DNA from: a virus
Virus record (IMG/VR): IMGVR_UViG_3300024180_000021
Location: 1 to 30,739 of that record
Strand: one strand, 5' to 3'
DNA: 30,739 nucleotides
Part shown: positions 7,714-16,735 of the stretch, piece by piece
Numbering within the stretch: the first letter of the stretch is position 1
Layout of the letters: each line of letters begins with the position of its first letter
Program-made: the position numbers and the translations under genes
The notes under the pieces: generated by a model
Told to the model about the DNA's origin: nothing
The model's input: the letters and a program-made list of their open reading frames with translations, nothing else
The model's database searches: none

Positions 7714-10700
7714 ATGGTAGAGATAAAATATAATATATTCGAAATAGATTCAAACAATCTACTAAGATTAGATGTTGTCTCTGACGAAAACTTAAAAAGC
7801 TACTTAGAAGAAGTTACAGTACCGGGTACTTTTATACCAAATGAGGATTTTATTGAACTGTCTTACTATACGTTAGACAATACACAGCTCCTATCTGTAA
7901 ACAACTATACTAGGTACTCGGTATTATCAGGTGACTCTAAAACATCAGTTCAGGGTAACTCAGAAATAGCAATAGACCCTTTAGAAGATTATAAAATATA
8001 CTACAACGATAGTTCAGAAGTTAAAGCCCTCTACCATTTTTTAAGAAATCCCTTTAGAGTACAGGATACAGATTCAACATTCTCTATAGAAAGCATTTCC
8101 CCCGATAGGACAGAGCTAAGACTTATCCCTATAAGTTTAGGAGCTACAACAGTAAACCAACTAACTAGTAAATTAGAAGATAGGTTAGAAAGCTCTACCT
8201 ATAATTTAGACATACATCTATACAGTAATGATGACATATTTTACCCAATTGTAAATGTAGGGTATAGGGACTTTAGAGGTACAACAGCAGTAGTTGTTAA
8301 ATTAGCGGATCCTATCCCACAATCAGTTAAGGTATATAGTGTGTTTTCTATCGTAGAGAAAATATCTAATTCATTAGCTTTTGAAATTAACACAACTCTA
8401 ACAGAAGAGACTCCACCAGTACCGACCCTTAGAGGTGCGAACTTTAATATAGGAGTAGGTGAGCAGACAAATGAAGCATCAGAATACTTTAACTACAACG
8501 AGTTATTTAGTTTTCCTACAAATAATAGCAATAGGGAATTAAACTCTCTATTCAATGAAAAAGGAGCAGAACTTGGATTAGACTATTCGGAATTCAATAA
8601 TTTTATCAATTTCTCATCAATAGAAGAGAGACTTAGAAACTTTAAATATAAGATTGATTTAGTCGAATCTTATCAGACAAGTTTGGATATAATAAATTCA
8701 ACTGGAAATACATACAATGTAGGAGGTATAACAGGTAGTAGAGATTATTATGAAAACTTACTAGACGGAATAGTGAATAACTTTGACCACTATGAGAGAA
8801 GCCTATACTACGAAAGTGGCTCTAATTCTTGGCCAAAATCAAATAACACTAAACCATACAATAACCAACAATCATCAACACCAGAATCAACAACCTGGTA
8901 CTCTGCTAGACTACAAGAAGCAGTGTTATACGATGCTCGAAATCCAAACATACTTACCAATACTATTCCCTCGTACCTGAAGGAGGATGCAAGTAACGAC
9001 CCGTACAACTTATTTATCAATATGATTGGTCAACATTTTGATAACTTATGGGTATATACAGATGCAGTCTCAAAGAAATACGATAACGATAATAGACTAA
9101 ATAGAGGGGTATCAAAAGACTTAGTAGAGGAGCTACTTAAAAATTTCGGGATTAAACTATACACTAGTAATAAATCAGCAGAAGATTTATTTAAGTACTT
9201 TATTGTGAATTCCTACGATATTAGCGATGAATATTTACCATCAGGAATTATAGATTCAGGAGAACAGCCTTTATCTCAAAACGATTACCAAAAAGAAATA
9301 TATAAGAGAATTTACCACAACCTACCAATTCTTCTTAAAAGTAAAGGAACAGAAAGAGGTTTAAGAGCATTGATAAACTGTTTTGGAATCCCTTCTGATA
9401 TACTAAAAATTAAAATTTTCGGAGGACAATCGGCTTTAGATTTACCTTATTTTGGAGGAGAGCAAGCTTGGACAGGTTCAATAGGTAAAATTAGGTTAGA
9501 TAATACAGGTAGTATCGTAGAAGGAAACACACTATCTTACTATACCGGCATAACAAGAGGAGACAGTAAATATACACAAGACCTACACAGAATTGAAGTT
9601 GGATTTTCCCCTTCTGATAATATGGATGCATATATCGTCTCTCAATCAGCAGTTTTATTCCCTGATAATCCTTTTAACATAGATGATTACATAGGAGATC
9701 CTAGAGGATATATCAGCAACATCTACCCTGATTTATACGAATACTCTAAAATCATATTTGAAAATGTAGATTCATATGATTTAAAAGATTTTGTTAGGTT
9801 AATAAAGTTTTTCGATAACGTAGTTTTTAGAATGATCAAAGACTTTGTTCCTGCAAGAGCAGTAACAGATACAGGTATAATTATAAAACCTCACCTACTA
9901 GAGCGATACCACGCCAAATCACCGGTTATGACATGGACAAGACCGGAATATAGCGGCTCTATAGATACAGCATTTATCTCCGGTTCTAATGCAGGAGCAT
10001 ATAAAAATATAGGTATAGGATCTTACGGGAGTTTATTTAAAAGAGAATCATCAACAAGAGCTGCAAACGTTATTCAAACACCTAGAGGAAAGTATAATCG
10101 ATTTGATAAAACTCATGAGGAACCGAAATTTAACGGCGAACTTAAAAGAGCTAACATTAGAGTAACAGACGGAGAATTAAACAGAGATAATCCATTTAAG
10201 AATCTAAAATACCCTATAGTAGAGTACACAGTTCAATTTCATAAAGATCCCGCCGACGATCTATGTTACCTAAATACATCACCCCTTGATCGCTTTCCTT
10301 TAAACCCACAAGCACCATCTGCCAATACATACCCACTTCCTACACTGTTTACCAATGTATCAAACATTATAGACTTTAACATATTAAGGGACGGTACCGT
10401 AACACAGGTACTAGGAAGTAATGTAAGTTACGATTTTACAAACAACAATCAATATTCGCAATACGAAATAATAGAGGTAAATGCATTCCACCCAACTATA
10501 GTAGGTTGTGAGAATACAAGGGAGGTAATATTAGTAGTATGTGATTTAACTTTTCTTGCAGATCAACTGCCGATAACACTTACACCAGATCAAAGTTATA
10601 ACTTTACAAATGCAATACAAACAAGTGTTAACGAAACATTAGAATACACTCTCGGCGGTATAACGATACCTAACCCAAGTAACCATATAATCAACTTCGA

Positions 10701-11613
10701 CGACTACGATAATAATTCAACTATAACACTAACTGTTAAAGATATAAACGATCCTATAGGGTGTATTGTAACCGCAGATTTTATCTTTAGTAACTGTATA
10801 CTTACAAGTCTCTACCCTAAGGCATTTGTAATTCAAGGAAATCCACCTTATATTACCCCTCCTTTTACTTTCGCCGGAGTAACTGAAAATACTATTTTTG
10901 AATTTAGAGTAATATGGGATAACACTAGTGTATTTATATCTAATGCCCTACCACCTTTTGATGCAAATAGATTCAGCGGATGGGTACCTTACGGAGAAAA
11001 CGTAGCAATTCCTGCTACATCTCTAGAAGATATAATAGATACTAATTTCTATTCAGGAGTTAATAATGTTGTAGAACACACCGGAGCATCGCCTGATGTA
11101 TACGAATATACATTTACAGGTATACAAGCCCATATTGACAACAATAGTACCCATAGTCGATTCCATAAGTTCCGTGTACAGTTCAGAGCAACATCACCAG
11201 GTAACAACTGTACAACAATCTCACAGAACCTCCACGTACTAAGCGGCACTGCTACAAACACAACTACCGAATACTATGAAATAATAGATGCATTTTATGC
11301 TCCTACTTCAGCAGGAACTAATCAACAAAATAACAGTATATGCTGTGAAAACAACAACGCACAGATCTATTTAGGTTACTATCAAACACTAGCAGCCTGT
11401 TATAACGATGCTGACGCAACTACAGGAATACCTACTCAAAAACCTTACTCTTCACCACCGACCGCTGCTGGTGAGTACGGCACTCTTGCCCCACAAGGGT
11501 ACTACACTACAGGTAATAAGTATTGCCACTGGTCTTTAACTGGAGGAGGTACTAATGGATTTTGGGGGGATGTACGAAATTGTACAAATACAAATAATCA
11601 ATTTTGTAATTAA
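7714..11613 (+). CDS. Giant baseplate/tail structural protein (1299 aa)
   Basis: The largest gene in the window, immediately downstream of the wedge genes. Residues 1-430 are mixed beta/helix with no recognised family. Residues about 430-720 contain a well-ordered helical block (LFINMIGQHFDNLWVYTDAV; LLKSKGTERGLRALINCFG; LIKFFDNVVFRMIKDFVPAR) that I believe is conserved in baseplate proteins of related phages. From about residue 860 the protein becomes Asn/Thr/Ser-rich beta sequence with paired cysteines, perhaps Ig- or PKD-like modules. The last 90 residues are Cys-, Tyr- and Gly-rich (SICCENNN ... KYCHWSLTGGG). Size and location match large wedge proteins such as gp7 or gp10, but homology is not demonstrated. 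Confidence 0.65.
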   Translation: MVEIKYNIFEIDSNNLLRLDVVSDENLKSYLEEVTVPGTFIPNEDFIELSYYTLDNTQLLSVNNYTRYSVLSGDSKTSVQGNSEIAIDPLEDYKIYYNDSSEVKALYHFLRNPFRVQDTDSTFSIESISPDRTELRLIPISLGATTVNQLTSKLEDRLESSTYNLDIHLYSNDDIFYPIVNVGYRDFRGTTAVVVKLADPIPQSVKVYSVFSIVEKISNSLAFEINTTLTEETPPVPTLRGANFNIGVGEQTNEASEYFNYNELFSFPTNNSNRELNSLFNEKGAELGLDYSEFNNFINFSSIEERLRNFKYKIDLVESYQTSLDIINSTGNTYNVGGITGSRDYYENLLDGIVNNFDHYERSLYYESGSNSWPKSNNTKPYNNQQSSTPESTTWYSARLQEAVLYDARNPNILTNTIPSYLKEDASNDPYNLFINMIGQHFDNLWVYTDAVSKKYDNDNRLNRGVSKDLVEELLKNFGIKLYTSNKSAEDLFKYFIVNSYDISDEYLPSGIIDSGEQPLSQNDYQKEIYKRIYHNLPILLKSKGTERGLRALINCFGIPSDILKIKIFGGQSALDLPYFGGEQAWTGSIGKIRLDNTGSIVEGNTLSYYTGITRGDSKYTQDLHRIEVGFSPSDNMDAYIVSQSAVLFPDNPFNIDDYIGDPRGYISNIYPDLYEYSKIIFENVDSYDLKDFVRLIKFFDNVVFRMIKDFVPARAVTDTGIIIKPHLLERYHAKSPVMTWTRPEYSGSIDTAFISGSNAGAYKNIGIGSYGSLFKRESSTRAANVIQTPRGKYNRFDKTHEEPKFNGELKRANIRVTDGELNRDNPFKNLKYPIVEYTVQFHKDPADDLCYLNTSPLDRFPLNPQAPSANTYPLPTLFTNVSNIIDFNILRDGTVTQVLGSNVSYDFTNNNQYSQYEIIEVNAFHPTIVGCENTREVILVVCDLTFLADQLPITLTPDQSYNFTNAIQTSVNETLEYTLGGITIPNPSNHIINFDDYDNNSTITLTVKDINDPIGCIVTADFIFSNCILTSLYPKAFVIQGNPPYITPPFTFAGVTENTIFEFRVIWDNTSVFISNALPPFDANRFSGWVPYGENVAIPATSLEDIIDTNFYSGVNNVVEHTGASPDVYEYTFTGIQAHIDNNSTHSRFHKFRVQFRATSPGNNCTTISQNLHVLSGTATNTTTEYYEIIDAFYAPTSAGTNQQNNSICCENNNAQIYLGYYQTLAACYNDADATTGIPTQKPYSSPPTAAGEYGTLAPQGYYTTGNKYCHWSLTGGGTNGFWGDVRNCTNTNNQFCN

Positions 11614-11632
11614 TAAAAGTAAAGATAGATAG

Positions 11633-12916
11633 ATGACAGAATCAATATTTATAGCACTACATGCAAATCAAGGAGTTAATGTCCTTAACATACCTGGAAG
11701 ACTACACCTAAACGTTAACCCAGTTGATATTAATAATTCAAATGAAGGGATAATAACTAGTGTAATCGTACACGTAGTAGCAGAGTCAGTAGATGGAAGC
11801 ACAAATAATAGCTCCGGTCAGTTAAATATCGAATCTGTACTAGAACAGGTAGAAACAATAGAATTTAATTTTAATGAAAACCATTATACGTTAGAGATAA
11901 TAAGTACAACATTTTACCCCACAGGTAATCCATTCTTCTACTTTACAATAGACCCAGTATATATAGAAGATATATACGATGCTGCTGCTTATGAAGCTAG
12001 TATAGAAAACGTAACGTTCACCCCTTACTTAGCTGACTTAGATTTTGGATTTAGCGACTCCAATCCACTATTCAGTAACGCTTCAGAACAGAGAGAATCA
12101 ATACGTATAATGGAATCTAATAGATCTGATTCTACAGTAGTACCTAGTAATATTGACGCGCTATTGGATGAAAAAGCCGATAAAGCAACTGTACAAGATT
12201 CACTTTATTACGATACCGGTTGGTCAAATAGCAGGTACAAAGGTTCAAAAACATCTCCTACTGATAACGCAGGAATAGATCCAGCACTATCTGGACGAAG
12301 TTTTAAAGGAGAAGGCTTTTCAATAGAGACTACAACAGATTATATATGTCAATCCGATAATAGGTTACAGCAGGATTTTTTCCATGATGGTAACACACAG
12401 TTACCAAGGTTTACATTAGGTGATACGGCAAATGAAAACGGTATTCTAACTGGTATAGCTTCTGTAGCTATACAACAGCTTGCTGGTGGAACAGAAGGAA
12501 ACCCGCAAGCTGATACTACTATAAATCATACAGAAGTAGAAGAAGGAGTTATACTACCCGGAGATCTACTAACGCTAAACCCATATGGTACAATTACTCC
12601 TGTAGAGCATATGCTAGTAGTGTCGACTGGTCCAACTCTAACCATAGTTATAAGAGATATATTTAACGCAAGAGTACCGCTAATACTAGGAGGTACCTTT
12701 CCTGATTACCAACCAGGAACTATAATACATAAAATTAGCAAGTACAATATATTTAATATAGAGCAATCAGGACAAGCTAGACTGAACAGCGTTGGAACTC
12801 AAAGAATTTATATTGAAGGAAATAATTCAATCATTAATACCAACAAAGAAGGTGTTTTAGTATCACAAAGCTTCTGCCCGGTATTTATAAACTATGTAGA
12901 TTCACCTAACGGGTAA
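11633..12916 (+). CDS. Tail structural protein, unknown
   Basis: A 427-residue protein with a leader free of a Shine-Dalgarno (AAAGTAAAGATAGATAG). Residues 1-150 are beta-rich and lack repeats. A helix-prone, charged stretch at about 173-195 (SNIDALLDEKADKATVQDSL) resembles the short coiled-coil linkers in trimeric fibres. The C-terminal half (200-427) is beta-rich again and includes GRSFKGEGFSIETTTDYICQ and IYIEGNNSIINTNKEGVLVSQ. It sits between the giant protein and a conserved 219-residue tail protein. A short fibre or decoration of the baseplate is plausible, but no family was recognised. Confidence 0.6.
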   Translation: MTESIFIALHANQGVNVLNIPGRLHLNVNPVDINNSNEGIITSVIVHVVAESVDGSTNNSSGQLNIESVLEQVETIEFNFNENHYTLEIISTTFYPTGNPFFYFTIDPVYIEDIYDAAAYEASIENVTFTPYLADLDFGFSDSNPLFSNASEQRESIRIMESNRSDSTVVPSNIDALLDEKADKATVQDSLYYDTGWSNSRYKGSKTSPTDNAGIDPALSGRSFKGEGFSIETTTDYICQSDNRLQQDFFHDGNTQLPRFTLGDTANENGILTGIASVAIQQLAGGTEGNPQADTTINHTEVEEGVILPGDLLTLNPYGTITPVEHMLVVSTGPTLTIVIRDIFNARVPLILGGTFPDYQPGTIIHKISKYNIFNIEQSGQARLNSVGTQRIYIEGNNSIINTNKEGVLVSQSFCPVFINYVDSPNG

Positions 12917-12949
12917 AAAAGTATAAACCGATAAAACATTAATATTAGA

Positions 12950-12962
12950 TATTTATATAATA
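12950..12962 (+). promoter_or_regulatory. Candidate late promoter element TATTTATATAATA
   Basis: This lies in the 61-nt AT-rich gap between genes, 15 nt before ATG 12978. It shares TATTTATA with the elements at 3572 and 18569, and no TTG box lies 20 nt upstream. Of the four similar sites, this one and 18569 have the spacing best suited to a promoter. The rest of the gap (12917-12949) holds no evident hairpin. Confidence 0.35.
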
Positions 12963-12977
12963 TACAACAAATAAAAC

Positions 12978-13637
12978 ATGGGATATTTAGATAATTCAAT
13001 AGTAACTGTCGATGCTATATTGACAAAAAAAGGTAGAGAACTACTTGCAAGAGGAGACGGCTCTTTTAAAATCACACAATTCGCACTTTCTGATGATGAG
13101 ATTGACTATACACTATACAATCCAGACCATCCATTAGGATCAGCTTACTACGGCCAAGCAATAGAAAACTTACCATTATTAGAAGCATTTCCTGATGAAA
13201 CTCAGATAATGAAATATAAACTTACTACCCTACCAAGAGGAACTGCAAAACTTCCAATACTAGATATAGGTTACACAGCTATAAGATTAAAGCAAGGAGC
13301 TTCTTTAGCAATTACCCCACAAACTCTCAACTACTTAGGTTCATCCCAAACCTTTGAAGCAGGAGGATATGTAGCAATCATTGCAGATGCTAGAGTTCTT
13401 CAAACATATAACGGTGTTGGAATTAACACACCAGAAGCTGAAAGACTTAATTCAACTACTACCCTAGGTACTAATGTATCTAAAACAGTAATAGGAACAT
13501 CAATAAACATAACAGGAACTACAATCAACACTTTATTTGCAGGTCAGACTTCTCTTCAAACAACAATAACAGTGATAGGAAGAGATTCTGGAGCTAGAGT
13601 AACAGTACCATTAACGATTGTAAAAGTAAATAACTAA
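12978..13637 (+). CDS. Conserved phage tail/baseplate protein, unknown
   Basis: A 219-residue protein. The opening GYLDNSIVTVDAILTKKGR followed by ELLARGDGSFKITQFALSDDEIDY (about residues 2-45) is a strongly patterned, conserved-looking start that I recall from structural proteins of large marine phages, though without a known function. The middle part (60-130) alternates strands and loops. The end (150-219) is Thr/Ile-rich beta sequence (GTSINITGTTIN) like an Ig-type domain. It starts after a promoter-like element and is followed by two related structural genes 6 and 3 nt apart, forming a small transcriptional group ahead of the fibres. Confidence 0.6.
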   Translation: MGYLDNSIVTVDAILTKKGRELLARGDGSFKITQFALSDDEIDYTLYNPDHPLGSAYYGQAIENLPLLEAFPDETQIMKYKLTTLPRGTAKLPILDIGYTAIRLKQGASLAITPQTLNYLGSSQTFEAGGYVAIIADARVLQTYNGVGINTPEAERLNSTTTLGTNVSKTVIGTSINITGTTINTLFAGQTSLQTTITVIGRDSGARVTVPLTIVKVNN

Positions 13638-13643
13638 TAAGAT

Positions 13644-14663
13644 ATGTCATTTAAAAGATTAGACCCAGAAGATATTTCTATAAGTGCAGAATCAGTAGTA
13701 GCACCACTATGGTCAACAGATACTAAGTACCTAACAACATTTCATACAGCATCAGGACAGGTAGCTGGAAATACAGGTAATTACTTTTACGAAGTATATG
13801 AAAATAACCCTGCAGGAGATGTGCCAGCAAACGTGCAGTTTGCTATAGCGTACGGAAATAAGAACGGCCTTGGCTCAGCACCCTATACATCAGGAGGACA
13901 ATCAGTATCGGGAAAATCTCCTTCATCAACAATTTACGGCCAATACAGAAATTTAATATTTGGAGATGAAGAAACAGGATTTATATTCAACACAGTTGAA
14001 TCAGATTCTATTTATGTAATAAGCGTAGATAGAGCAAGGTATAAAGAAAAACTGCTACCCGGTTCTTTTAATTTACGATTACAGAAAACTGATAACAGTG
14101 CACCACTTAACTTAACCGATAACAGTAAAGACTTAACGACAGTATCTTATGTAGATGCAGGAAGAGTTTACGATATAGTAGAAGGGTTTGACGGTAGTGC
14201 AACATCAGGAACAGGATATTCAACAAATAACGGAAGCTACGGAAAATTTCTACCTGATGTAGGTATTATAATCCTAAACGGAGAAGCGCTACAATCAAAT
14301 TCAGGTATAAGTATAGATCATAACACTGGAGTAGACGGATCAGGAACACCAAACCTACAGCACTTTTATAACGCTATTGAATTTGGAGCTAGTAGCTCTC
14401 TTCAATCAGAAGAAACTATATCATCTAATTACGTATTTGTAAGAGTCCGAAATAGTGAATTTAACTATACTACCAATCCATCAAATATTACAAGCTCAGG
14501 AGAGTTAAGGCATAATATTATGATCAATACTCCCCAAGCATATATCACAACAGTAGGAATGTATAATGATAATAACGACTTACTAGGAGTTGCTAAACTT
14601 TCAAGACCGCTCCTTAAAGACTTTACAAAAGAAGCCCTTATTAGAATTAAACTTGATTATTAA
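13644..14663 (+). CDS. Tail structural protein with shared C-terminal module
   Basis: A 339-residue protein of beta character with no transmembrane part. The C-terminus (about 265-339) contains FVRVRNSEFNYTTNPSNI ..., then AYITTVGMYNDNNDLLGVAKLSRPL. A matching arrangement occurs in the next gene (GEFNHTLN ... PYITSIGLYNDSNELIAVGKMGQPL), so the two are paralogous in this module. Residues 80-110 contain a Gly/Ser-rich loop (YTSGGQSVSGKSPSSTIYGQ). The close spacing with the neighbours and position before the fibres suggest a fibre-attachment or baseplate rim protein. The family is unnamed here. Confidence 0.6.
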   Translation: MSFKRLDPEDISISAESVVAPLWSTDTKYLTTFHTASGQVAGNTGNYFYEVYENNPAGDVPANVQFAIAYGNKNGLGSAPYTSGGQSVSGKSPSSTIYGQYRNLIFGDEETGFIFNTVESDSIYVISVDRARYKEKLLPGSFNLRLQKTDNSAPLNLTDNSKDLTTVSYVDAGRVYDIVEGFDGSATSGTGYSTNNGSYGKFLPDVGIIILNGEALQSNSGISIDHNTGVDGSGTPNLQHFYNAIEFGASSSLQSEETISSNYVFVRVRNSEFNYTTNPSNITSSGELRHNIMINTPQAYITTVGMYNDNNDLLGVAKLSRPLLKDFTKEALIRIKLDY

Positions 14664-14666
14664 TGA

Positions 14667-16343
14667 ATGAGTGCTTACAAAAAACTAAATCAACAAGATG
14701 CGTATATAACTACCTACACTGCCCGCAAATCGTGGATAGCAAGTGGGAGTCAATATAGGGAACTAGGTATACAGAATATCGTAGGTTTATCCGGCTCCGG
14801 AGTATATATTCCGAAAGATGCAGATATAACATATGGTGGAAATGTTTCTAATTCTGGAAGCACTGCGTACAATAAAAGACTAGTTTACGAAAGTAACCAG
14901 CACCTATACTTTAGCAGCTTCAACGATTCAGTTCTTACAACTTCGTCATCTTACGAAAACTACTTACAATCTTCTTACGAAGTAAGTGGTTCTAGGCATT
15001 TAGATAACAGGATAGCTATTTTTTCTCTTCCTAAAGAAATGTACGGAATACATATAGATCCGTTTTCTATTTCAATAACGCCAGATTTCCTAGCAGGAAC
15101 AGGTGGTTCGGATGGCTTTGATAATTACGTAGTCAATAACTACAGCACCGAAGAGGGTGTGGATTCTTTTGAAACTGAAGTAAACCTCTATATTGAAAAT
15201 ACAGATTTTCTATTTAGTTCAACAGGTGCAACTTGTGCATTTCCAACAGAAGACTACTTAGAAGAAGAATCAACCTATGTAGATGAATCAACACCTGCAG
15301 GAGGAGAATATCTAGATAACATAGATACTACACAGAAAAACTGTAATGAGATAGTAGACGATGGAGAAGGTAGGCTATATTTTAAATACTCATCTCCTAG
15401 ATACTACGTCGGTAATGTAATATATCCACACGGTCAAATAATAATAACCGATACAGTAGTAGCTATGTACTACAACCACTACTTTGACGCTGTGTTGAGA
15501 TGGAAGTCTACCTTACCTATATTCACTCATAACTATCACTGTAGGATAAAAAGTGGGGAATTTAACCACACTTTGAACAGAACAGCACTAACAGGAACTG
15601 ACGGACAAATTGCAGATAATATATCAGGCTCATCCTTTAATCCATATATAACTTCTATTGGACTATACAACGACAGTAACGAACTAATAGCAGTTGGTAA
15701 AATGGGACAACCGCTCCCAAAATCACCAGAAACAGATACAGTTATATTAACCAAGTTTGATATGAATTTTGGTGTTAACAGACTACCGGAAGGATATATC
15801 ATACCTACAGTCGTAGAAGAAGAAGAGGATGATACACCGGTACTAGACTGTACTTATAACTTTGTAGTACAAAATGCAATATACGAAACAGGAGAAAGTG
15901 TTAGAAGAAGCTTTAAAAAACCAAGAGCAAAAGGTAAGAGAAGATTAACAGATAACGGTAGCTATAGGTTATATAGAAGAAAATACGCATTTGATCCTCT
16001 AGGGACATACCCAGCTAGCATAGAAATAGTAAAAGACTATAATAACCCAGTAGGTAACGGCTTTATTAAATTGGAAAAAGAAGAGATGAATAACTACAAC
16101 AGAACTATGTGTTATACGGATATTAAAGTAGATAAGTACATATCTCCATCGGGGGTAATAACTTACGAATACGACTTCTATAACTACAACCCAGGTGAAG
16201 ATGCAATAAATCCTAGCTCAACATACCCAGTCGTAAGGTATAGATCAATACCAGGTAGATCAAAACAATTCTTTAAGGATATAATAGAAGACTATTTATT
16301 AAGAAACGAACTACCTTGTGTTTTTCCAATAGTACAAGCATAG
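14667..16343 (+). CDS. Tail structural protein, paralogous module plus basic C-terminal domain
   Basis: A 558-residue protein that starts 3 nt after its neighbour. The N-terminal half begins YKKLNQQDAYITTYTARKSW and is Ser/Tyr-rich. The module at about 285-370 repeats the C-terminal pattern of the preceding protein (GEFNHTLN, PYITSIGLYNDSNELIAVGK). A further domain follows (390-558) with a strongly basic patch SVRRSFKKPRAKGKRRL and a Tyr-rich end. Stop TAG at 16341 is followed by an A-rich stretch and the group I-type RNA. The last domain is not present in the paralogue, so it may be an extension that contacts the fibre. No enzymatic motif was seen. Confidence 0.6.
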   Translation: MSAYKKLNQQDAYITTYTARKSWIASGSQYRELGIQNIVGLSGSGVYIPKDADITYGGNVSNSGSTAYNKRLVYESNQHLYFSSFNDSVLTTSSSYENYLQSSYEVSGSRHLDNRIAIFSLPKEMYGIHIDPFSISITPDFLAGTGGSDGFDNYVVNNYSTEEGVDSFETEVNLYIENTDFLFSSTGATCAFPTEDYLEEESTYVDESTPAGGEYLDNIDTTQKNCNEIVDDGEGRLYFKYSSPRYYVGNVIYPHGQIIITDTVVAMYYNHYFDAVLRWKSTLPIFTHNYHCRIKSGEFNHTLNRTALTGTDGQIADNISGSSFNPYITSIGLYNDSNELIAVGKMGQPLPKSPETDTVILTKFDMNFGVNRLPEGYIIPTVVEEEEDDTPVLDCTYNFVVQNAIYETGESVRRSFKKPRAKGKRRLTDNGSYRLYRRKYAFDPLGTYPASIEIVKDYNNPVGNGFIKLEKEEMNNYNRTMCYTDIKVDKYISPSGVITYEYDFYNYNPGEDAINPSSTYPVVRYRSIPGRSKQFFKDIIEDYLLRNELPCVFPIVQA

Positions 16344-16395
16344 CATGATTAACAGTAAAACTAAAAAAAAAGAAAAAAAATAATGAAATAAAAAA

Positions 16396-16707
16396 CAGTC
16401 CAGAATAAACTGGGTGAATTGCTGGGAAATCTTTAGAGCTCTAACTACCAAAGCGTAACAATGTTAGAGATTAGACAATCAGCAGCCAAGCTACAAGCCA
16501 TCTTGTAGAAGGTTCAGAGACTACTGGAGGGAAAATGGGTTCCCTTAATAACCAGAATTAGCGCCCAGCAGGAGTAATCCTGATGATATAGTCCGATCTT
16601 TATGGAGACATAAAGCTAACAGTAATGAGAGCAGGCAGACAATGGGCCTAAGAAACTCTACCGCTGGAAACATAAAGAAACGCAAAGCTACCGAGTCGCA
16701 CTGGATT
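16396..16707 (+). ncRNA. Group I intron-type ribozyme, IA-like, between genes
   Basis: The 392-nt gap between the genes at 16343 and 16736 contains the conserved group I elements in order. P is GAATTGCTGGGAAAT (16416-16430), Q is AATCAGCAGCCAAGC (16477-16491), R is GTTCAGAGACTA (16512-16523) and S is ATGATATAGTCC (16583-16594). Helices read from the bases: P3 16410-16414/16564-16568; P4 16419-16424/16480-16485; P5 hairpin 16439-16445/16463-16469; P6 16491-16497/16502-16508; P7.1 16524-16527/16552-16555; P7.2 16528-16533/16540-16545; P7 16519-16523/16589-16593; P8 16569-16573/16578-16582; P9 16598-16604/16609-16615; P9.1 16628-16636/16646-16659. P7.1/P7.2 indicate subgroup IA. There is no homing endonuclease inside, no convincing P1, and the flanking genes are complete. 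The 5' segment AGTCCAG (16397-16403) could pair with CTGGATT (16701-16707). Bases 16344-16395 are A-rich only. Confidence 0.9.
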
Positions 16708-16735
16708 AACACCATTACAATAAAAAAATAAAAGA

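Noticed and set aside
8783-8980. Plus-strand 65-codon frame rich in Asn/His/Gln within the giant structural gene
   Set aside because: It is an out-of-frame reading of an Asn/Ser-rich segment and has no independent support.
11049-11613. Cys/Tyr/Gly-rich end of the giant structural protein as a variable region of a diversity-generating retroelement
   Set aside because: No template repeat and no reverse transcriptase are visible in the window, and no A-to-N style repeat copy was noticed.
16345-16383. Tiny frame of 12 codons (Lys-rich) between the structural gene and the ribozyme
   Set aside because: It arises from an A-rich tract and has no motif. It is kept only as a possible exon remnant and not called a gene.
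16561-16615. tRNA-like hairpins inside the intergenic RNA
   Set aside because: The helices are explained as P8, P7 and P9 of the group I fold. No acceptor/anticodon arrangement was found here or elsewhere.
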